A DNA stretch of 64,000 nt from Zarea fungicola (Eukaryota; Ascomycota; Sordariomycetes; Hypocreales; Cordycipitaceae): assembly GCA_900169235.1 (NCBI GenBank), contig FWCC01000287.1:1-64000 (forward strand). Reading direction: 5' to 3'. The notes beneath the pieces are model-generated. The model had not been told where the DNA came from, did not search any database, and was given only the letters and a program-made list of their open reading frames with translations. The position numbers and the translations under genes are program-made. Positions 22,332 through 33,513 of this stretch are shown in pieces; positions within the stretch are counted from its first letter, which is position 1; every line of letters begins with the position of its first letter.

Positions 22332-22942
22332 CCTATACCTACATGACGCCTTTTTCTTCCTTTTTTTTTTTTTTTAATTAAGCAGGGGGCTTTATAACGA
22401 AATGCTCATGATGATTTTTACTTTCTTCTGGAGTTTGGGACAGCGGGGCAAACACGGCTACATTTGTGAGGGACACATTCAGCGCGTTAAATCAAAGGGA
22501 ATGCAAACAAGGCCCCGGGCATAGCATAGGGAAGGGGATACAATTGGCGTTTTTTTTGTTTTAAAACCAGCAAGATGAAAGTGGTATTTTTTGATAGCGT
22601 TTTTAACCCTTGACCTCGTATTTATTTGAACTTTTTTTGCGGTTCTTCATACAGCAACGGGCAAGTACATGAATCAACAAACTTTCGTTGTGTGAAATTT
22701 AATGTGAAATTTAATGTGCGAAATGAATCAAGGCATTGTGAAGAAAGAAACTGTGTCTGAAGAGAAGAGTACGTCATTTTCAAGAAATTTATAAATATAA
22801 TTTGCCAAATAATTTATTAATAGTTGTCATGAAACTCGTTACATTGCTGCGTCGTTTGTACGTTGTAATATCGTTACAGTGTAGTCTGTCGTTACTACCT
22901 CTTCATTTCAAGACTTTCCTCTCGTCTCTCTCACGCTCCCTC
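22332..22942. other. Intergenic, 611 bp, convergent 3' flanks
   Basis: Contains poly-T at 22362-22375 and AT-rich sequence between two convergent genes. No feature recognised. Confidence 0.4.
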
Positions 22943-25195
22943 TCAACAGAGATTAAGATCCCATGCCGCGTCATCGACCCAATCGCCCCCATACTCGGAC
23001 TCTTGCGACCCGCCCACAAGCTCGACCCGTGCTGGCGGCTGTACATTCTCCTTATCTTGGTGTCCCTTTGCAAGTTTCTGACTTGGCATATTATTATAAT
23101 CCGTAGCATCCTTGCCATTCATCTTCGGTGTAGAGGCTTCCGCCACAGACATTTCACGCTGCCGCGCAGCAGCTGCAGCGGCTGCGGCTTCGTCCTGCTG
23201 CTTCTTCTGCAGCAGCCAGTAACCAGCCTCCTGGCGTTGCCGGTCCCGCTGCCGAATCTCTTCCAGGGCCGCTGAGCGACGGCTTCGCTGCAGGGCAATG
23301 GAGAGCCGCTCCCGCGAGCCAGAGGATGTAAAGAATCGGGGCTGGCTGTTGTTGTTTGGCGGCTGCGGCTGCGGCTGTGACGGCTGCGGTGTCTTTGGTC
23401 GAGCGGGCGGCGACATTGATAGTGCCTCGGATACCGGCTGCTGCTCTGCAGTGGAGGCTGGTGGTGCCTGGTCTTTAGGTGTATGGTGTATAGGTGCTGC
23501 GTGCTGGGCAACGGACAGCGGTTTTGCCATCGACTTCTCTGCACTGGCAGTGGCCTGTGCCTGTATAGGTGATGTGTGCTCTTTATGTGGCGATGTGTGT
23601 TGTATATGTGGTGTTTGTATAGGCGCCGCTTCCTGCGGCTGCTGAGCCATGGATAACTCGGCAAAAGAAAAGTGCGCCGTGGAGGGGAACGAGCCAAAAT
23701 CTGACTCAAAGTCATCAATTTCCATGCCTGCCTTTACCACCTCCGTCTCCAGAGGTGTAGCCTTTGATGCCGTCTCTTGTTGTATTATAGTGTTTGCGTG
23801 GAGCACTGGCTGTGCCAATGCCGCCGTCTTTTGATGCTCTTCGCCATGACTCGTGGATTGTGCCATTTCCTGAATTGTCTCGTCTCCCTCTTCCAGTTCA
23901 CGTAATTGCTGCGAAGACGTGGGGAAAAAGTCATCAAAATTGACCAAAATCGCTTGCGTGCTCATGGGCGGTGGTTGGCGCGGTGGGTGCGGGGATGAGG
24001 ACTGCATCTGCACTCTGCGCTGGGGCGACTTTTTCGTCCGTCGCGGTGTTGAGTGTATTGAAGATGCCGATTTGTTGGTATTGCCATGAGCATTCTTTGG
24101 CTCCGGCGACTTGAGTTGTACATTTTTCGTCGTCTCTTTGGGTGAAGCTTGCATCGGACGGGGCAGTGGATGGTTTGTAGGTCCAGTCATGAGCTGATCC
24201 AATTCTTCCAGCATCTCCAAGTTGAGATCTTCGTCATCTAGCAGCAAGTCTTGCGATGACATGAAGACGGTCGGCCCTTTTTGGATGGGCTCATCGTCTT
24301 TGTTTTGATTGGCAATGTTTGCGTTGGGCGGGGTTTCGGTCGGCACGGCTGGTACGTTGGCTTGTGCTCGATCCAAGGCAGCCGCAATTTCAGCCTCGTC
24401 GATTGCATCCTCCAGTCCAAGGTCAGCGTCAAGGTCTTGTGAGAATGTGACGTTGCTCGTTTCGTTCATGTTGTGGTTTGGTCCTTTGTTTTCAGGCGAG
24501 ATACCCTGACTGGGCTCTTCCACAGTATCGTTATGGATTGTAGCTTCAGAATCCGCAGCAGTCACATTTTGCCGTGAGCTGTCATGATTGTTGATGATTG
24601 GCAAGCCTACATCAATGCCAGTGATACCTTGTTGCACAACGGCCTCCAAGGCATCGTCCGATTCTTCCTCCATTTCCAGTATCGAGTCCAAGGCTGTATT
24701 TTTCATTTCTCGTTCTTTTTCTTGCAATTCTTGCAATTCTTGTGCTTCTTGTTCATTCTGTTCATCCTGTTCATCCTCCTCCTCTTGTGCCTCTTCCTCT
24801 TGCTCTCCCACCGTCACAGCCTTTCCCTGCGCATCCCTCTTCATCCCTGATCCGTTCCCCCGCACAAATCTGGCAATCGTATCCTGACTTGGCCGCACAT
24901 TCACCAGCGGCAGGCCATTACGCCGCTTTTCCTCCCGCGCCGCCACATCTTTTTCCTTCTTCTTATCCCGCGCCGCCTTTGCCTTGGCCGCCGCCTTTTC
25001 CTTTTCATGATCTTTTCGGATACGCTCCTGCTCCTCCCTCTCCCATTTGTAGCGTTCCGCGCGCGTCATGGTTGGCAGTTTGGTGGCCGCTTTGTGCGCC
25101 TTGCGTACCTGTTTGGATGTCATCGGTCGCGTCGCATAGTCTGGGTCCTGGTGGGGTATTCGCGGGATAATGGAAAAGACATTTTGTCGAGGCAT
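22943..25195 (-). CDS. Uncharacterised charged, largely disordered protein (750 aa)
   Basis: A single-exon gene read from MPRQNVFSIIPRIP at 25195. An upstream in-frame Met at 25270 would add 25 residues that look like leader. Residues 45-95 form a Lys/Glu-rich helix (ERYKWEREEQERIRKDHEKE). The patch LVNVRPSQDTIARFVRGN (about 98-114) includes Q-x-x-I-x-x-F, like a minimal PCNA-interacting motif. The middle is acidic and Gln/Pro-rich. Short conserved-looking islands are SSQDLLLDDEDLNLEML, NFDDFFPTSSQQLRELEE and FFTSSGSRERLSIALQRSRR near the C-terminus, followed by a Gln/Ala coiled segment. No catalytic domain is visible. A nuclear adaptor role is only a guess. Confidence 0.7.
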   Translation of the reverse strand: MPRQNVFSIIPRIPHQDPDYATRPMTSKQVRKAHKAATKLPTMTRAERYKWEREEQERIRKDHEKEKAAAKAKAARDKKKEKDVAAREEKRRNGLPLVNVRPSQDTIARFVRGNGSGMKRDAQGKAVTVGEQEEEAQEEEDEQDEQNEQEAQELQELQEKEREMKNTALDSILEMEEESDDALEAVVQQGITGIDVGLPIINNHDSSRQNVTAADSEATIHNDTVEEPSQGISPENKGPNHNMNETSNVTFSQDLDADLGLEDAIDEAEIAAALDRAQANVPAVPTETPPNANIANQNKDDEPIQKGPTVFMSSQDLLLDDEDLNLEMLEELDQLMTGPTNHPLPRPMQASPKETTKNVQLKSPEPKNAHGNTNKSASSIHSTPRRTKKSPQRRVQMQSSSPHPPRQPPPMSTQAILVNFDDFFPTSSQQLRELEEGDETIQEMAQSTSHGEEHQKTAALAQPVLHANTIIQQETASKATPLETEVVKAGMEIDDFESDFGSFPSTAHFSFAELSMAQQPQEAAPIQTPHIQHTSPHKEHTSPIQAQATASAEKSMAKPLSVAQHAAPIHHTPKDQAPPASTAEQQPVSEALSMSPPARPKTPQPSQPQPQPPNNNSQPRFFTSSGSRERLSIALQRSRRSAALEEIRQRDRQRQEAGYWLLQKKQQDEAAAAAAAARQREMSVAEASTPKMNGKDATDYNNMPSQKLAKGHQDKENVQPPARVELVGGSQESEYGGDWVDDAAWDLNLC

Positions 25196-25550
25196 TTTGA
25201 ATAAAATGCTTGAAAAGTGTGGGCTGCGTTGTAGATTCAGAGATTGTGAAGCCAGGCCGCTCCTTTTCACACGGTTTACATTGTTGAGCGCCTGGTGATG
25301 TTTAGTTGGTTGTTGGTCAAGTGGACGTGATTAAGTTGACGGCTATTGACGCGTGAGGGGCACGTTGTCACGTGCAACATGAGATGGCCGTGGTGTTGCG
25401 TTGACGATTGCTATTAAGCAATGTAAATGTAGTACAAAGAGTAAAGTATTTAATTCAAACATGACCATGGCATTGAATTCCTTTTTTTTTTTTTTTTTTT
25501 GTTAATTTCCATGGTTTCACTTGTCATGGTACTCGTTGTCCTACTGGTTG
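25196..25550. other. Intergenic, 355 bp
   Basis: Promoter of the charged protein and 3' flank of the reductase, with a poly-T tract at about 25481-25500. Confidence 0.4.
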
Positions 25551-26639
25551 CTACTTGTCTAGCGTCTCGACAGACGGATCCCACGTACATGGGCTGTAGT
25601 CACCCGTCGCCAAGTCGGCAACCTCGTCCTCTGTCAGCGCAAAGTCATACAGGTCGGCATTCTCCGCCAAGCGGCTCGGCGTGGCCGTCTTGACCAGGGG
25701 CACGAACCCATTCTGCAGACTCCAGCGCAGAAGCACCTGCGCCTCCGTCTTGCCGTGCCTGTCGGCCAGCGCCTTGAGCTTGGGATCCCCCCAGCGGCCA
25801 CCCCGCACAATCGGACAAAACGCCTGCACCGCTACGTTTCTCGCCCTGCACCATGCCGCAATGTCCCTTCTCACAAGCCACGGGTGCAGCTCCCACTGTC
25901 CCACCGACAGGACACCGCCGCTGCCCGGTTTGCCCCCCCTCTCCAGCTCGAGCTCCTTGATGTACGCCTCCAGCTCGTTCAGGTGATGGACGCCGTAGTT
26001 GGAGACGCCAATGGAGCGCACCTTGCCCGCGTCGACGCACTCGACAAGCGCACGCCACGCGCCTTTGCGGTTGGCAGGTCCGCCGTAGGGGGCGTGGATG
26101 AGGACGAGGTCCAGGTAGCCGAGCTTGGTCTGCTCGAGGGCCATGTCGACGAGACGGTGGGTGTTTTCGTAGCCTAGGGGGTATTTCCGCAGCGGCACCT
26201 TGGTGGTGAAGAAGATTTCGCTGCGCGGGATGCCGGAGAGGGGAATGGCGGCGGCACACTCGCCCTGGTTGCGGTAGGAAGAGGCCGAGTCAATCTGCAA
26301 ATTTCAGCACTGCGCGTTAAAAAAAAAAAATACGATGCCAGCTTGTTAAATGCAGTTGAGGGACGCGTACCTGGCGGTAGCCCAGATCAATTGCCTGTTT
26401 GCAGATGGATGGGCAGTCTTCCCTTTGACTATACAGCGGTTAGCCACCGTGTATGACATATGTCGATTTAAGCCATTTCCCTGCATCATTGAGTTTACAT
26501 ACAGTTGATACACCTGCAATGTAAGTTAGTGCCTGGGATTGGTTGGTAGAAAGGCACCACTTACACCAAGACCGAGACGAGGCAGCTCATGGCCAGAGTT
26601 GAGCTTGACCGTAGAAGCGAGTGTGAGTTTTTGCGCCAT
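25551..26639 (-). CDS. Aldo/keto reductase
   Basis: Four exons (26639-26565, 26513-26503, 26428-26371, 26294-25551) give 295 residues. Exon 2 is a micro-exon of 11 nt. Landmarks fall at the canonical AKR positions: LNSGHELPRLGLGVYQL, D50 and Y55 (GYRQIDSASSYRN), K80 (FFTTKV), H115 (LDLVLIHAPYGG), then IGVSNYGVHHLNEL and QVLLRWSLQNGFVPLVKTAT. It should be a cytosolic NADPH-dependent reductase of carbonyl compounds. The substrate is unknown. No cluster partners lie beside it. Confidence 0.92.
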
Positions 26640-26959
26640 GTTGCTGGCCATGCGTCGCTGCATGAGAATTTGACGAGAGAGCGCTCAAATTGATCTTTAA
26701 ACTTTACTATTTGATGATGCTCACTGAGTCGGCTGATGATGTGATGGTGATGCAAGTTGGCGGTTATTTGTGAAGCTCTTCAGCTCCTCAGCTGCGTCAC
26801 TCCACTATAAATGCCCTAAAGTCCGGCCCTCAGACTGCATGACAAGTAGGAAGACATAATACTCCCTGCCCTTTCCTTCAAGGTAATCACTAGCCTACGT
26901 TTAAGAAGAAGAAGAAAAATTCCAATGTAATGTTGACATTTTAATCAAATTGACATACC
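26640..26959. other. Intergenic, 320 bp
   Basis: Promoter region of the reductase. No feature recognised. Confidence 0.35.
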
Positions 26960-27130
26960 TTTTGCTCACGCCGCCAGCTTATCCGACAGCGACAACGCCT
27001 ATGCGAAGCGCCGAGTGTCTTGGTCGCCAACTCCAGCCGGTCGGACGCCTGCATTAGCGTGACCTGCAGGCAATCGACGCGCACATCTGCAAAGGATGTC
27101 ATTTGTAAATCAATTTGCCTCCAGTCTGGC
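26960..27130 (-). pseudogene. Relic of an alpha/beta-hydrolase C-terminus (copy 1)
   Basis: Minus-strand translation gives LMQASDRLELATKTLGASH, matching LMQASGVAWATKTLDASH in the better preserved copy at 39866-40240. The nucleotide match continues on both sides, but the frame breaks right after the His, where copy 2 reads SPFLSMPDELAA. No start, nucleophile or other part of the enzyme is present. It sits at the edge of an AT-rich degenerate block. Confidence 0.6.
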
Positions 27131-27215
27131 ATTTCTAGATTTCAAGAATCAACTTTTACTTTGTCACCATCAGCAGCAGTAGCCCTATTATACAACTCTC
27201 CGGGCCTAGGTATTG

Positions 27216-27397
27216 GGGCACCAATGAAGGTATTATAGAGCCTAACAATACAAGCCACGTCACGAAGGACCAGGTATATATATCTAAGCTAGCTTTAACC
27301 TTGAAAGGAGAAGCCAATAATAATTCCTTTAGCTAACTATATAAGACCTACCTATATATATTATAAATATAAGCACTTTCTTCCTTGACGCCCTTGT
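27216..27397. repeat. Degenerate dispersed repeat, copy A
   Basis: About 180 bp closely matching 30657-30832 in the same orientation (shared cores AAGGTATTATAGAGCCT, GAAGGACCAGGTATATA, AATAATTCCTTTAGCTA, CCTATATATATTATAAATAT). Many differences are C/T and G/A transitions, as expected after repeat-induced point mutation. No coding frame survives. Confidence 0.8.
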
Positions 27398-28144
27398 AAA
27401 AATATTATTTTAACTTGATTATTAACCAAGTAAAAGAGACTAGTTATTACCTTATTAATTTAATACCCTAGCGCCTCTAGGCCATTATTAACGCTAATAG
27501 CTAGCATATAAAGTACTAAATATTATTATTCTATCCTAAAACTATTTATTTATATTTAACTCGTATTATTTTAAAAATTTAAAGTATTTTGGCTAATTTA
27601 TAGTGGTTAAGAGTTTATATATTAAAAGTCACGTTGTAACGCGACGTGATTTTATGCGCGACTCTTGTCACCCCAGAGTAGTTATAAAATGCGCCCATGT
27701 ATGAACTGTTCTGTACTAACAACCACAAAGATGTCTAGCGGTGTGCCCGCCGCGAGTGCACCGTGTTTGTAGCGTACGGGCATCGTCACCGGTGCCAGGC
27801 AAAAGTGCAGAGGTAAGGGAAGTATGAAGCTTCCAGTTCGGGTGTCCTTCAAGCACGACAGTTACAGCGAGTTGGAGCCGTTGCTAGCGCCAAAGGGTTT
27901 ACTTTAGTGTAGCGGCCTTCATCCTCAACTAAAGCCTGAGTTCAAGCTGGCTAACCACCCAGAATTTGGTGGTTGGGAAACCCAATCGCACTGATGACAG
28001 ACATGAATCATTCAAACAGAAAACTACAAGAATAACAACCGACAATTTTTACCAATGGTGCCATTGTATTTCTGAGACGTTTCTACGGACTAAAGGCCAT
28101 CCCTTTTAGTCTCCATTTATTGTAATATAGAAAGCAGGTCTTTG
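27398..28144. other. AT-rich degenerate block and spacer
   Basis: 27398-27640 is strongly AT- and TpA-rich with stops in all frames, resembling RIP-mutated transposon remains. From about 27640 composition returns to normal. No gene supported. Confidence 0.5.
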
Positions 28145-28689
28145 TTAGGCATCCAGCGCGTAGTAGATGCTATTGCACTGTTGGCCATTTCCCCCCCACA
28201 TTTCGTGGTCATTGTCCCTAAAAATGTTAAAGTTACGAATGCCGTTATTCCCAGTTCTATGACTGTGTATTAGTCGCCATGTATACACCCACCATAGATC
28301 CATGTACAACTTACCCAACCTGGGTGTAGAGACCCTTGGACTGAGCGTCTCCATCAATGTTCCAAGAAAAAGTGATGCCACTCTCCTGAAATTTGCACCC
28401 TTGCCAACCTCCCTCCCACGTGTTAAACTGCCCTTCCTTCACGGTGCATTCATTATTCCCAATCGGTGTAAAATTGCAGTTGTCGTCATCTGCGCAATAC
28501 TAATCACATTATTAGTTCAAGATGAACAACAAAACCAGCGCGCATTCGCGCTCGGAACGCAGGGCAAGATCGTACCACAACATAAGACGCAAATCCTACC
28601 CTTCCACTGCAATTCACAAGATGGATAGCCTCGCCAGCTACAACTCCAACAACAAGTGAAGAAAGAGTGGCCAAAATTTTGACTTGCAT
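28145..28689 (-). CDS. Small secreted cysteine-rich protein (130 aa)
   Basis: Three exons (28689-28600, 28499-28315, 28262-28145) give 130 residues. Splicing phases agree at both junctions. A signal peptide (MQVKILATLSSLVVGVVAG) precedes a mature domain with six cysteines (NCSGR, YCADDDNCNF, NECTVK, GCKFQE, QQCNSIYY). Its beta-rich, aromatic and Asn/Gly-rich sequence includes TFSWNIDGDAQSKGLY and GNNGIRNFNIFRDNDHEMW. The fold is not recognised. It may be a small effector or killer-type protein, but nothing proves it. The junction after SGR uses the GATTAG acceptor. An alternative acceptor 10 nt downstream would shift the frame. Confidence 0.65.
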
Positions 28690-29612
28690 TTTTTATTGCT
28701 GGAGATGGGCTGTATACTCTGTAGCCAATAGAGAAAATCAGCAAATTGGGTGACTCTGTATCGTGTCAAGCACTGGTTTGATCTTGAAATGTGGAAAAAG
28801 CATCTGGCAAGGTAGAGTCCATTTATACAAACAATTACAACAATGTGTTGACACGTAATGGAAACACAGCAACTTCAAGTACAAGTGGTCTGCCCCATCT
28901 GAGACAGGCGGCTATGCTAGCTACTTGTACAGAATGTACTGACTAGAGAGTGTCTGTCGTCATACAACCTCATATAGTCAAGTTTCTCTTAAAGTTCTGT
29001 TGTACTAATCGTATTCCAAAAGCAAGCAGTTCTTGTACCCAAATAGAGACTGACATCTCCAGTGTCAGGAACAATGGGGCTAGCATGAAGGAGGTGGGAT
29101 AGATAACAAGAAGATGGCTGAAATATGGCTGTTGGCTTCCAACCATGACTCTATTGGTCACTGTAGGGGCACAAGTCCCCTCCAGCTACCACTACGGCAC
29201 AAACTCGCCGTTTTCTCGCCGCGTTCTAGGACGTGACGCGACATGAGTCGTGACATCTAGTTGGTCGTAGCGGGCCATTATGCGAGGCAGACGATGAAGC
29301 GCGCCACCCGAGAGCTAACGGCAACCATAGCCTACGAGGCTGTGATACCCACCACAGTCTTTCGTGGGTTCTCACCGCCTCGTTGACCACTTCAGGTATA
29401 GTAATTATATCCGTATGTAGTAATTATATTCCCATGTAATAGTCGGGAGCTAGTAATAAATTAGCCAATCAACAACGTATGAGCCCAGCCGTACTCGGTA
29501 GACTTTGCTGACCTAGAGCGAGGTTTATTTAAATGAGTAACACCTCACAATATGCACTGCAGTCTTGCAAAACTTGAAAACTTTTATACGCGTCTACTAT
29601 GATAATCAGAAC
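28690..29612. other. Intergenic, 923 bp between divergent small secreted genes
   Basis: AT-rich in the second half (29395-29560). No gene recognised. Likely promoters for the secreted genes on both sides. Confidence 0.4.
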
Positions 29613-30077
29613 ATGATGCATCTTACATCCTTTTTCCTTGTTGCACTCATCACTGGAGCCTCGGCGTCCAATGGCTGCCTCTGTCAAGGGACTGCTCGGG
29701 GTCCTGCGATATGTGAATGTACCAATCTTGATCCTGGTCTCTCATGCTTCAAGGGCTACGTGGATGGGAGTAACAAACAGACTGTAAGTCAATCTGAAAA
29801 AATGCAATATGAAGCTTAGGGTGAGTGTGAAAGTGAATAGAAGTACTAAATATTTTCCAGTGTGCTCAGTACGCAAGTCAGAGAAAGCTGAGACAGAGTA
29901 TGCCGTGTGTGAGTAAAGTCTATCCTGTATTTACTTGGCCCCTCTAACATTTTATTAGACTTGCGTGGAGATTGTAGCCAACTAGACAAGACCAGTGAGC
30001 AGCAGCTCGGACAATGTCGTGTTGGTGGTCAAAAGTGTAGATATGGAAAAACAGAAACATGTATTAACGTAGCATGA
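29613..30077 (+). CDS. Small secreted protein with 11 cysteines (113 aa)
   Basis: Exons 29613-29783, 29861-29912 and 29959-30077. The second donor is taken as GTAAAG at 29913 because it keeps the Cys-rich frame. The GTGAGT three bases upstream gives an early stop. The signal peptide (MMHLTSFFLVALITGASA) is followed by a mature part with 11 Cys: NGCLCQGT, ICECTN, LSCFKG, TCAQ, PCVN, GDCSQ, QCRVGGQKC, ETCINVA. The closing QCRVGGQKCRYGKTETC spacing resembles disulfide-rich effector or toxin-like folds, but no family was identified. Confidence 0.62.
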
Positions 30078-30929
30078 GTTTCATGGTAGCAAAGGATACG
30101 GAATATACGTATCGTAGATTTTCGCTTCAATTCCATGCTAGCTGTTGCAAGACAACGCATCACTTGCTGGTACTGCCTCACAGCGTGATCCAGGTGCACC
30201 AGAATCGTCAATAAATAAATTAATATCTCATGTCCCGAGCTCCGAGCCCGTCTTTTACGCCGGCACCGGCGCATAATCGGGAGAATTGTCGCCATTTTCT
30301 ATTTCACCTGCAGCTTTTTTTTAAAAAAAAAAATAGCGACATTTATTTTAGCTCCCGGCTGCTGTTACGTGTCTGTGACTGCGCAGCCGAATAGTAAAGG
30401 TTCACAAGTCGTCCCGTAGGCTGAAGACGTCCTGATCTTCACATACACAGTTTTTCGATTTACCCCTCCCATAAGGAGATACAGCTTGCATATTTCCTAA
30501 ACTACACTGGTCCTTCGTTGGTAGATGGAATAATAAAGGACTATGAAATATAAAATTATTGTAAACTAGACTTAACGTTACTAAGAAATCGCCTAATAGC
30601 GAATAGACTTTACTATTATACTAGGATAGCGTGAAAAGAGAAAGGTTAGTATTTTAGGGCACTAATAAAGGTATTATAGAGCCTGATGATATAAAGCACA
30701 TAATGAAGGACCAGGTATATAGATCTAAGCTGGCTTTGACCTTAAAGGGAGAAGCCAGCAATAATTCCTTTAGCTATATAGGACCTACCTATATATATTA
30801 TAAATATAAGCACTCTCTTCCTTAATGCCCTCACACTATGTAGTGCCTCGTAGGAAGATGCTGGGTGTAATACCACAACAGTCTCTGCTTTCCTCTATTA
30901 TAGCTGCGCTGCATAATTATCCATGTACC
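30078..30929. other. Intergenic, 852 bp, including repeat copy B
   Basis: AT-rich spacer downstream of the 11-Cys gene and downstream of the P450. Apart from the repeat at 30657-30832 nothing is recognised. Confidence 0.4.
30657..30832. repeat. Degenerate dispersed repeat, copy B
   Basis: Second copy of the element at 27216-27397, same orientation, with mainly transition differences. It lies about 100 bp downstream of the P450 stop codon. Terminal repeats or a target duplication could not be defined by eye. Confidence 0.8.
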
Positions 30930-32642
30930 TCAAGAACGGGCCGATTTGAGAAAAATGGGCAGTGGGTTCTGGTTCCATGATGTATATGTTTTCTGGTCTG
31001 CCCAGTCGACATCTGGTGCTGCCAGTTCAAGGTCAAAGTGCCAAATGACAGTAGCTAGGACTACACGCATCTCGTACCATGCCATACTGTGTTATTTTAA
31101 ATTAGCTCAAGTCGTTCAAAAATTGCATTCGCTCTCGAATCAAGGTACATACTTCTGACCCAGGCAGTTTCTTGTCCCCATGGAGAACGCTTGCATCGCG
31201 GCCTTATCATCAAGTTCAAACTTGGGAGGAGCCTCTGGTAGCCAACGTTCCGGGGTGAAATCGTTTGGGTCTGCAAAGTTGGTCTTGGAACACTGAGAGG
31301 CAAAGAATGGGATGCCTACAAGAGTCTGGTCGATGTTAGAAACAGAATCACCATATTCAAGGGCCGACTTACTCCTTCCGGAACCCAGTTACCACAAATG
31401 GTAGCACCACCTGGTGGAACAATCCGGCTTCTTGCGTTTGGGCTTGGGGGATACAGCCTCAGTGCTTCCTGCAAGCAGGCATTTAGGTACTCGAGATTTT
31501 GCAGCTTGGTAATGCTCAAGTCAAGCGGGTCTTTTATCGCGCGTATCTCAGCAACCAGCCTTTGCATCTTTTCCTGGTGCCTGATGAGAAAGTATGTCGC
31601 AGCACATAGCACTGCAGCCGTGGTCTCGCTCCCAGCAGCAATAAAGGTTCGTGCATTAGAGTACATCTCCCATTTGCTCATTTGCGCAATGTTTGTGTGT
31701 TGCATGACAAGACTCCATATGTCGGCCCGGGTCACTTCCCGTTTAAGGCGACGCTCGACCTGATCAATGGAATATTGGATATGCTTCTTTCGTTTTTCCA
31801 GGGAGGATTTCGGTTGCAGCCAGGATCCTATATAGTTGAGAATCGGATATGTTCGAAAGATCATCATAAGAGTGACCGCCTGTTGGTATCCAAGCATGTA
31901 GGTTACCCAAGGCACGTACTCCCCATTCTCGAGCATTCCGAGGGATTCGCCAAACGTAAGGTCCGCCATAATGTCGAACGAAGTGAAATTATAGAAATGG
32001 TTAATTTCCAGTTGCTTGCCGCCATTTTTAGCATGATGGTCATAGAGACGCTCTGTAAGGATGTCGACGTAACCACGGATGAGAGGCTCTTGTTCTGTAA
32101 GAGCCTTATTAGAGAATGCATGCGAGAAAATGCGCCGCTGGCGACTATGACTGGCGTCGTCCGCTCGGGTTAGGCCTTCTTCCGATTTCTTTAAATCTGG
32201 CCCCAACATCATAGGGTCCTTTTGAAAGGTCTGCCCCCGAGGACCGCGGTATCCATAAATGTCTTTCCATGCTTGGCTTGCGATAAAGCTCAGCTGGTTT
32301 GGGCCAACTCGTACAATTGGACCATACACTTCATGAAGTTTTACCATGAGTGTGTGTGTCTGTCCCTTTTGTAGATAGTAAAGCAGTGGTGCCTGTGACA
32401 CTGCAAAGTACCATGGCCCGGGATACTTTTTGAGCGGATGGAAAAACCAGTTGCGGGCATATATGCAAATTTGCCAGAGAAAAAGCTAAGCCCAGGTCAG
32501 TTGGCAAAGGAGGATAATGGATGTGTCATGAGGCTTCGCGTCTGTAGCAAATGGTACGCACCGCAATAATGCTGGCTTCAAAAATAGGCCAAAAATTATT
32601 CCAGGCCCAATATTGAAGTCGCGTTATATCTGGGTGTCCCAT
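30930..32642 (-). CDS. Cytochrome P450 monooxygenase
   Basis: Four exons (32642-32562, 32485-31373, 31325-31153, 31086-30930) give 507 residues, the usual fungal P450 length. The N-terminal membrane anchor (FWPIFEASIIALFLWQICIYA) is followed by the proline hinge KKYPGPWY. The I-helix reads FIAAGSETTAA, the K-helix ExxR is QEALRLYPPSP, and the PERF-like motif is FTPERWLP. The haem loop FSMGTRNCLGQN is completed by the last splice (MAWYEMRVVLATVIWHFDLEL). It acts at the ER membrane with a P450 reductase. Gene order, head-to-head with a terpene cyclase 0.87 kb away, suggests it oxidises the cyclase product. Confidence 0.92.
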
Positions 32643-33513
32643 TGTACGTAGTCGGGCAAGTTAGTCTGCTCGTGTATAAACAGCAGCTGAAAGTATCAGT
32701 GTGGAAGCAGTTGGGAGGCGGCATTCCAAGTGAAAAGAAAATCTGTGAGGTATTTAATAGTAGGGGCTGGGTTGCTGATCATAACTTCAAGGCTATGCCC
32801 CTGCATGAATGCAAAGCATGTTGAGATCAGCCAAGCCTTCCGAATGGCACTCCTGTAGCCCACATACATAACAAGTGCCGAGGTGTGGTGCGGCCCGTTC
32901 CAACCCTAGACATTCAAGGGTCCAAGTGTGGGTAGTTCTTGTCGCTATGAGACATGATACCCATCAAGCTAGTATAACAGGTAATGGCCTCCGAGCTGCG
33001 TGGCAATATTACTAAAGTTGACGCTGCCCAGTATTTCTCAGCTACTGTCATGCTTATCGCGTGTGGGTTTTTTCGTCTTTTTTTCCTTGTTTCCTTTTTT
33101 TCGTTCTGTCTTTTTTCTTTTTTCTTTTTTCCTTGTTCATCTTATGGTGGCGTGCCCCTTGGCAAGCCTCTTAGCAACGGCGCACCAGACTGTGGCTGGC
33201 TGAACTTGCAAAAAGAGACAGAGAAGAGTGGCAAAGATCAGCACATGCCGGGATATGAAAGCGATTCTGAGAAGCTGGGACCAAATTCCTTGGAAGCTAG
33301 TGGGTATGCCGTGGCCAAAGCTGTCCTGACTACTATCAAGATGCTTGACCGCTGTGATGCATTGCCGACCCGCGGAAGCGGACAGAGAGTTGGTGGCGAT
33401 TCGGCACCCTGGCTGCAAAGTAGAAAAGTCGCATTCGATCCTGTTGTGTAACCCAGATCCATGCACCTACTTTCTAGTTAGTGAGAACTCTATCTGCTTC
33501 TTTATACCCTACC
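32643..33513. promoter_or_regulatory. Divergent promoter region (P450 / terpene cyclase)
   Basis: This 871-bp region separates the two start codons. It contains a T/C-rich pyrimidine tract at 33067-33132. Short open frames here are not supported. Confidence 0.5.
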
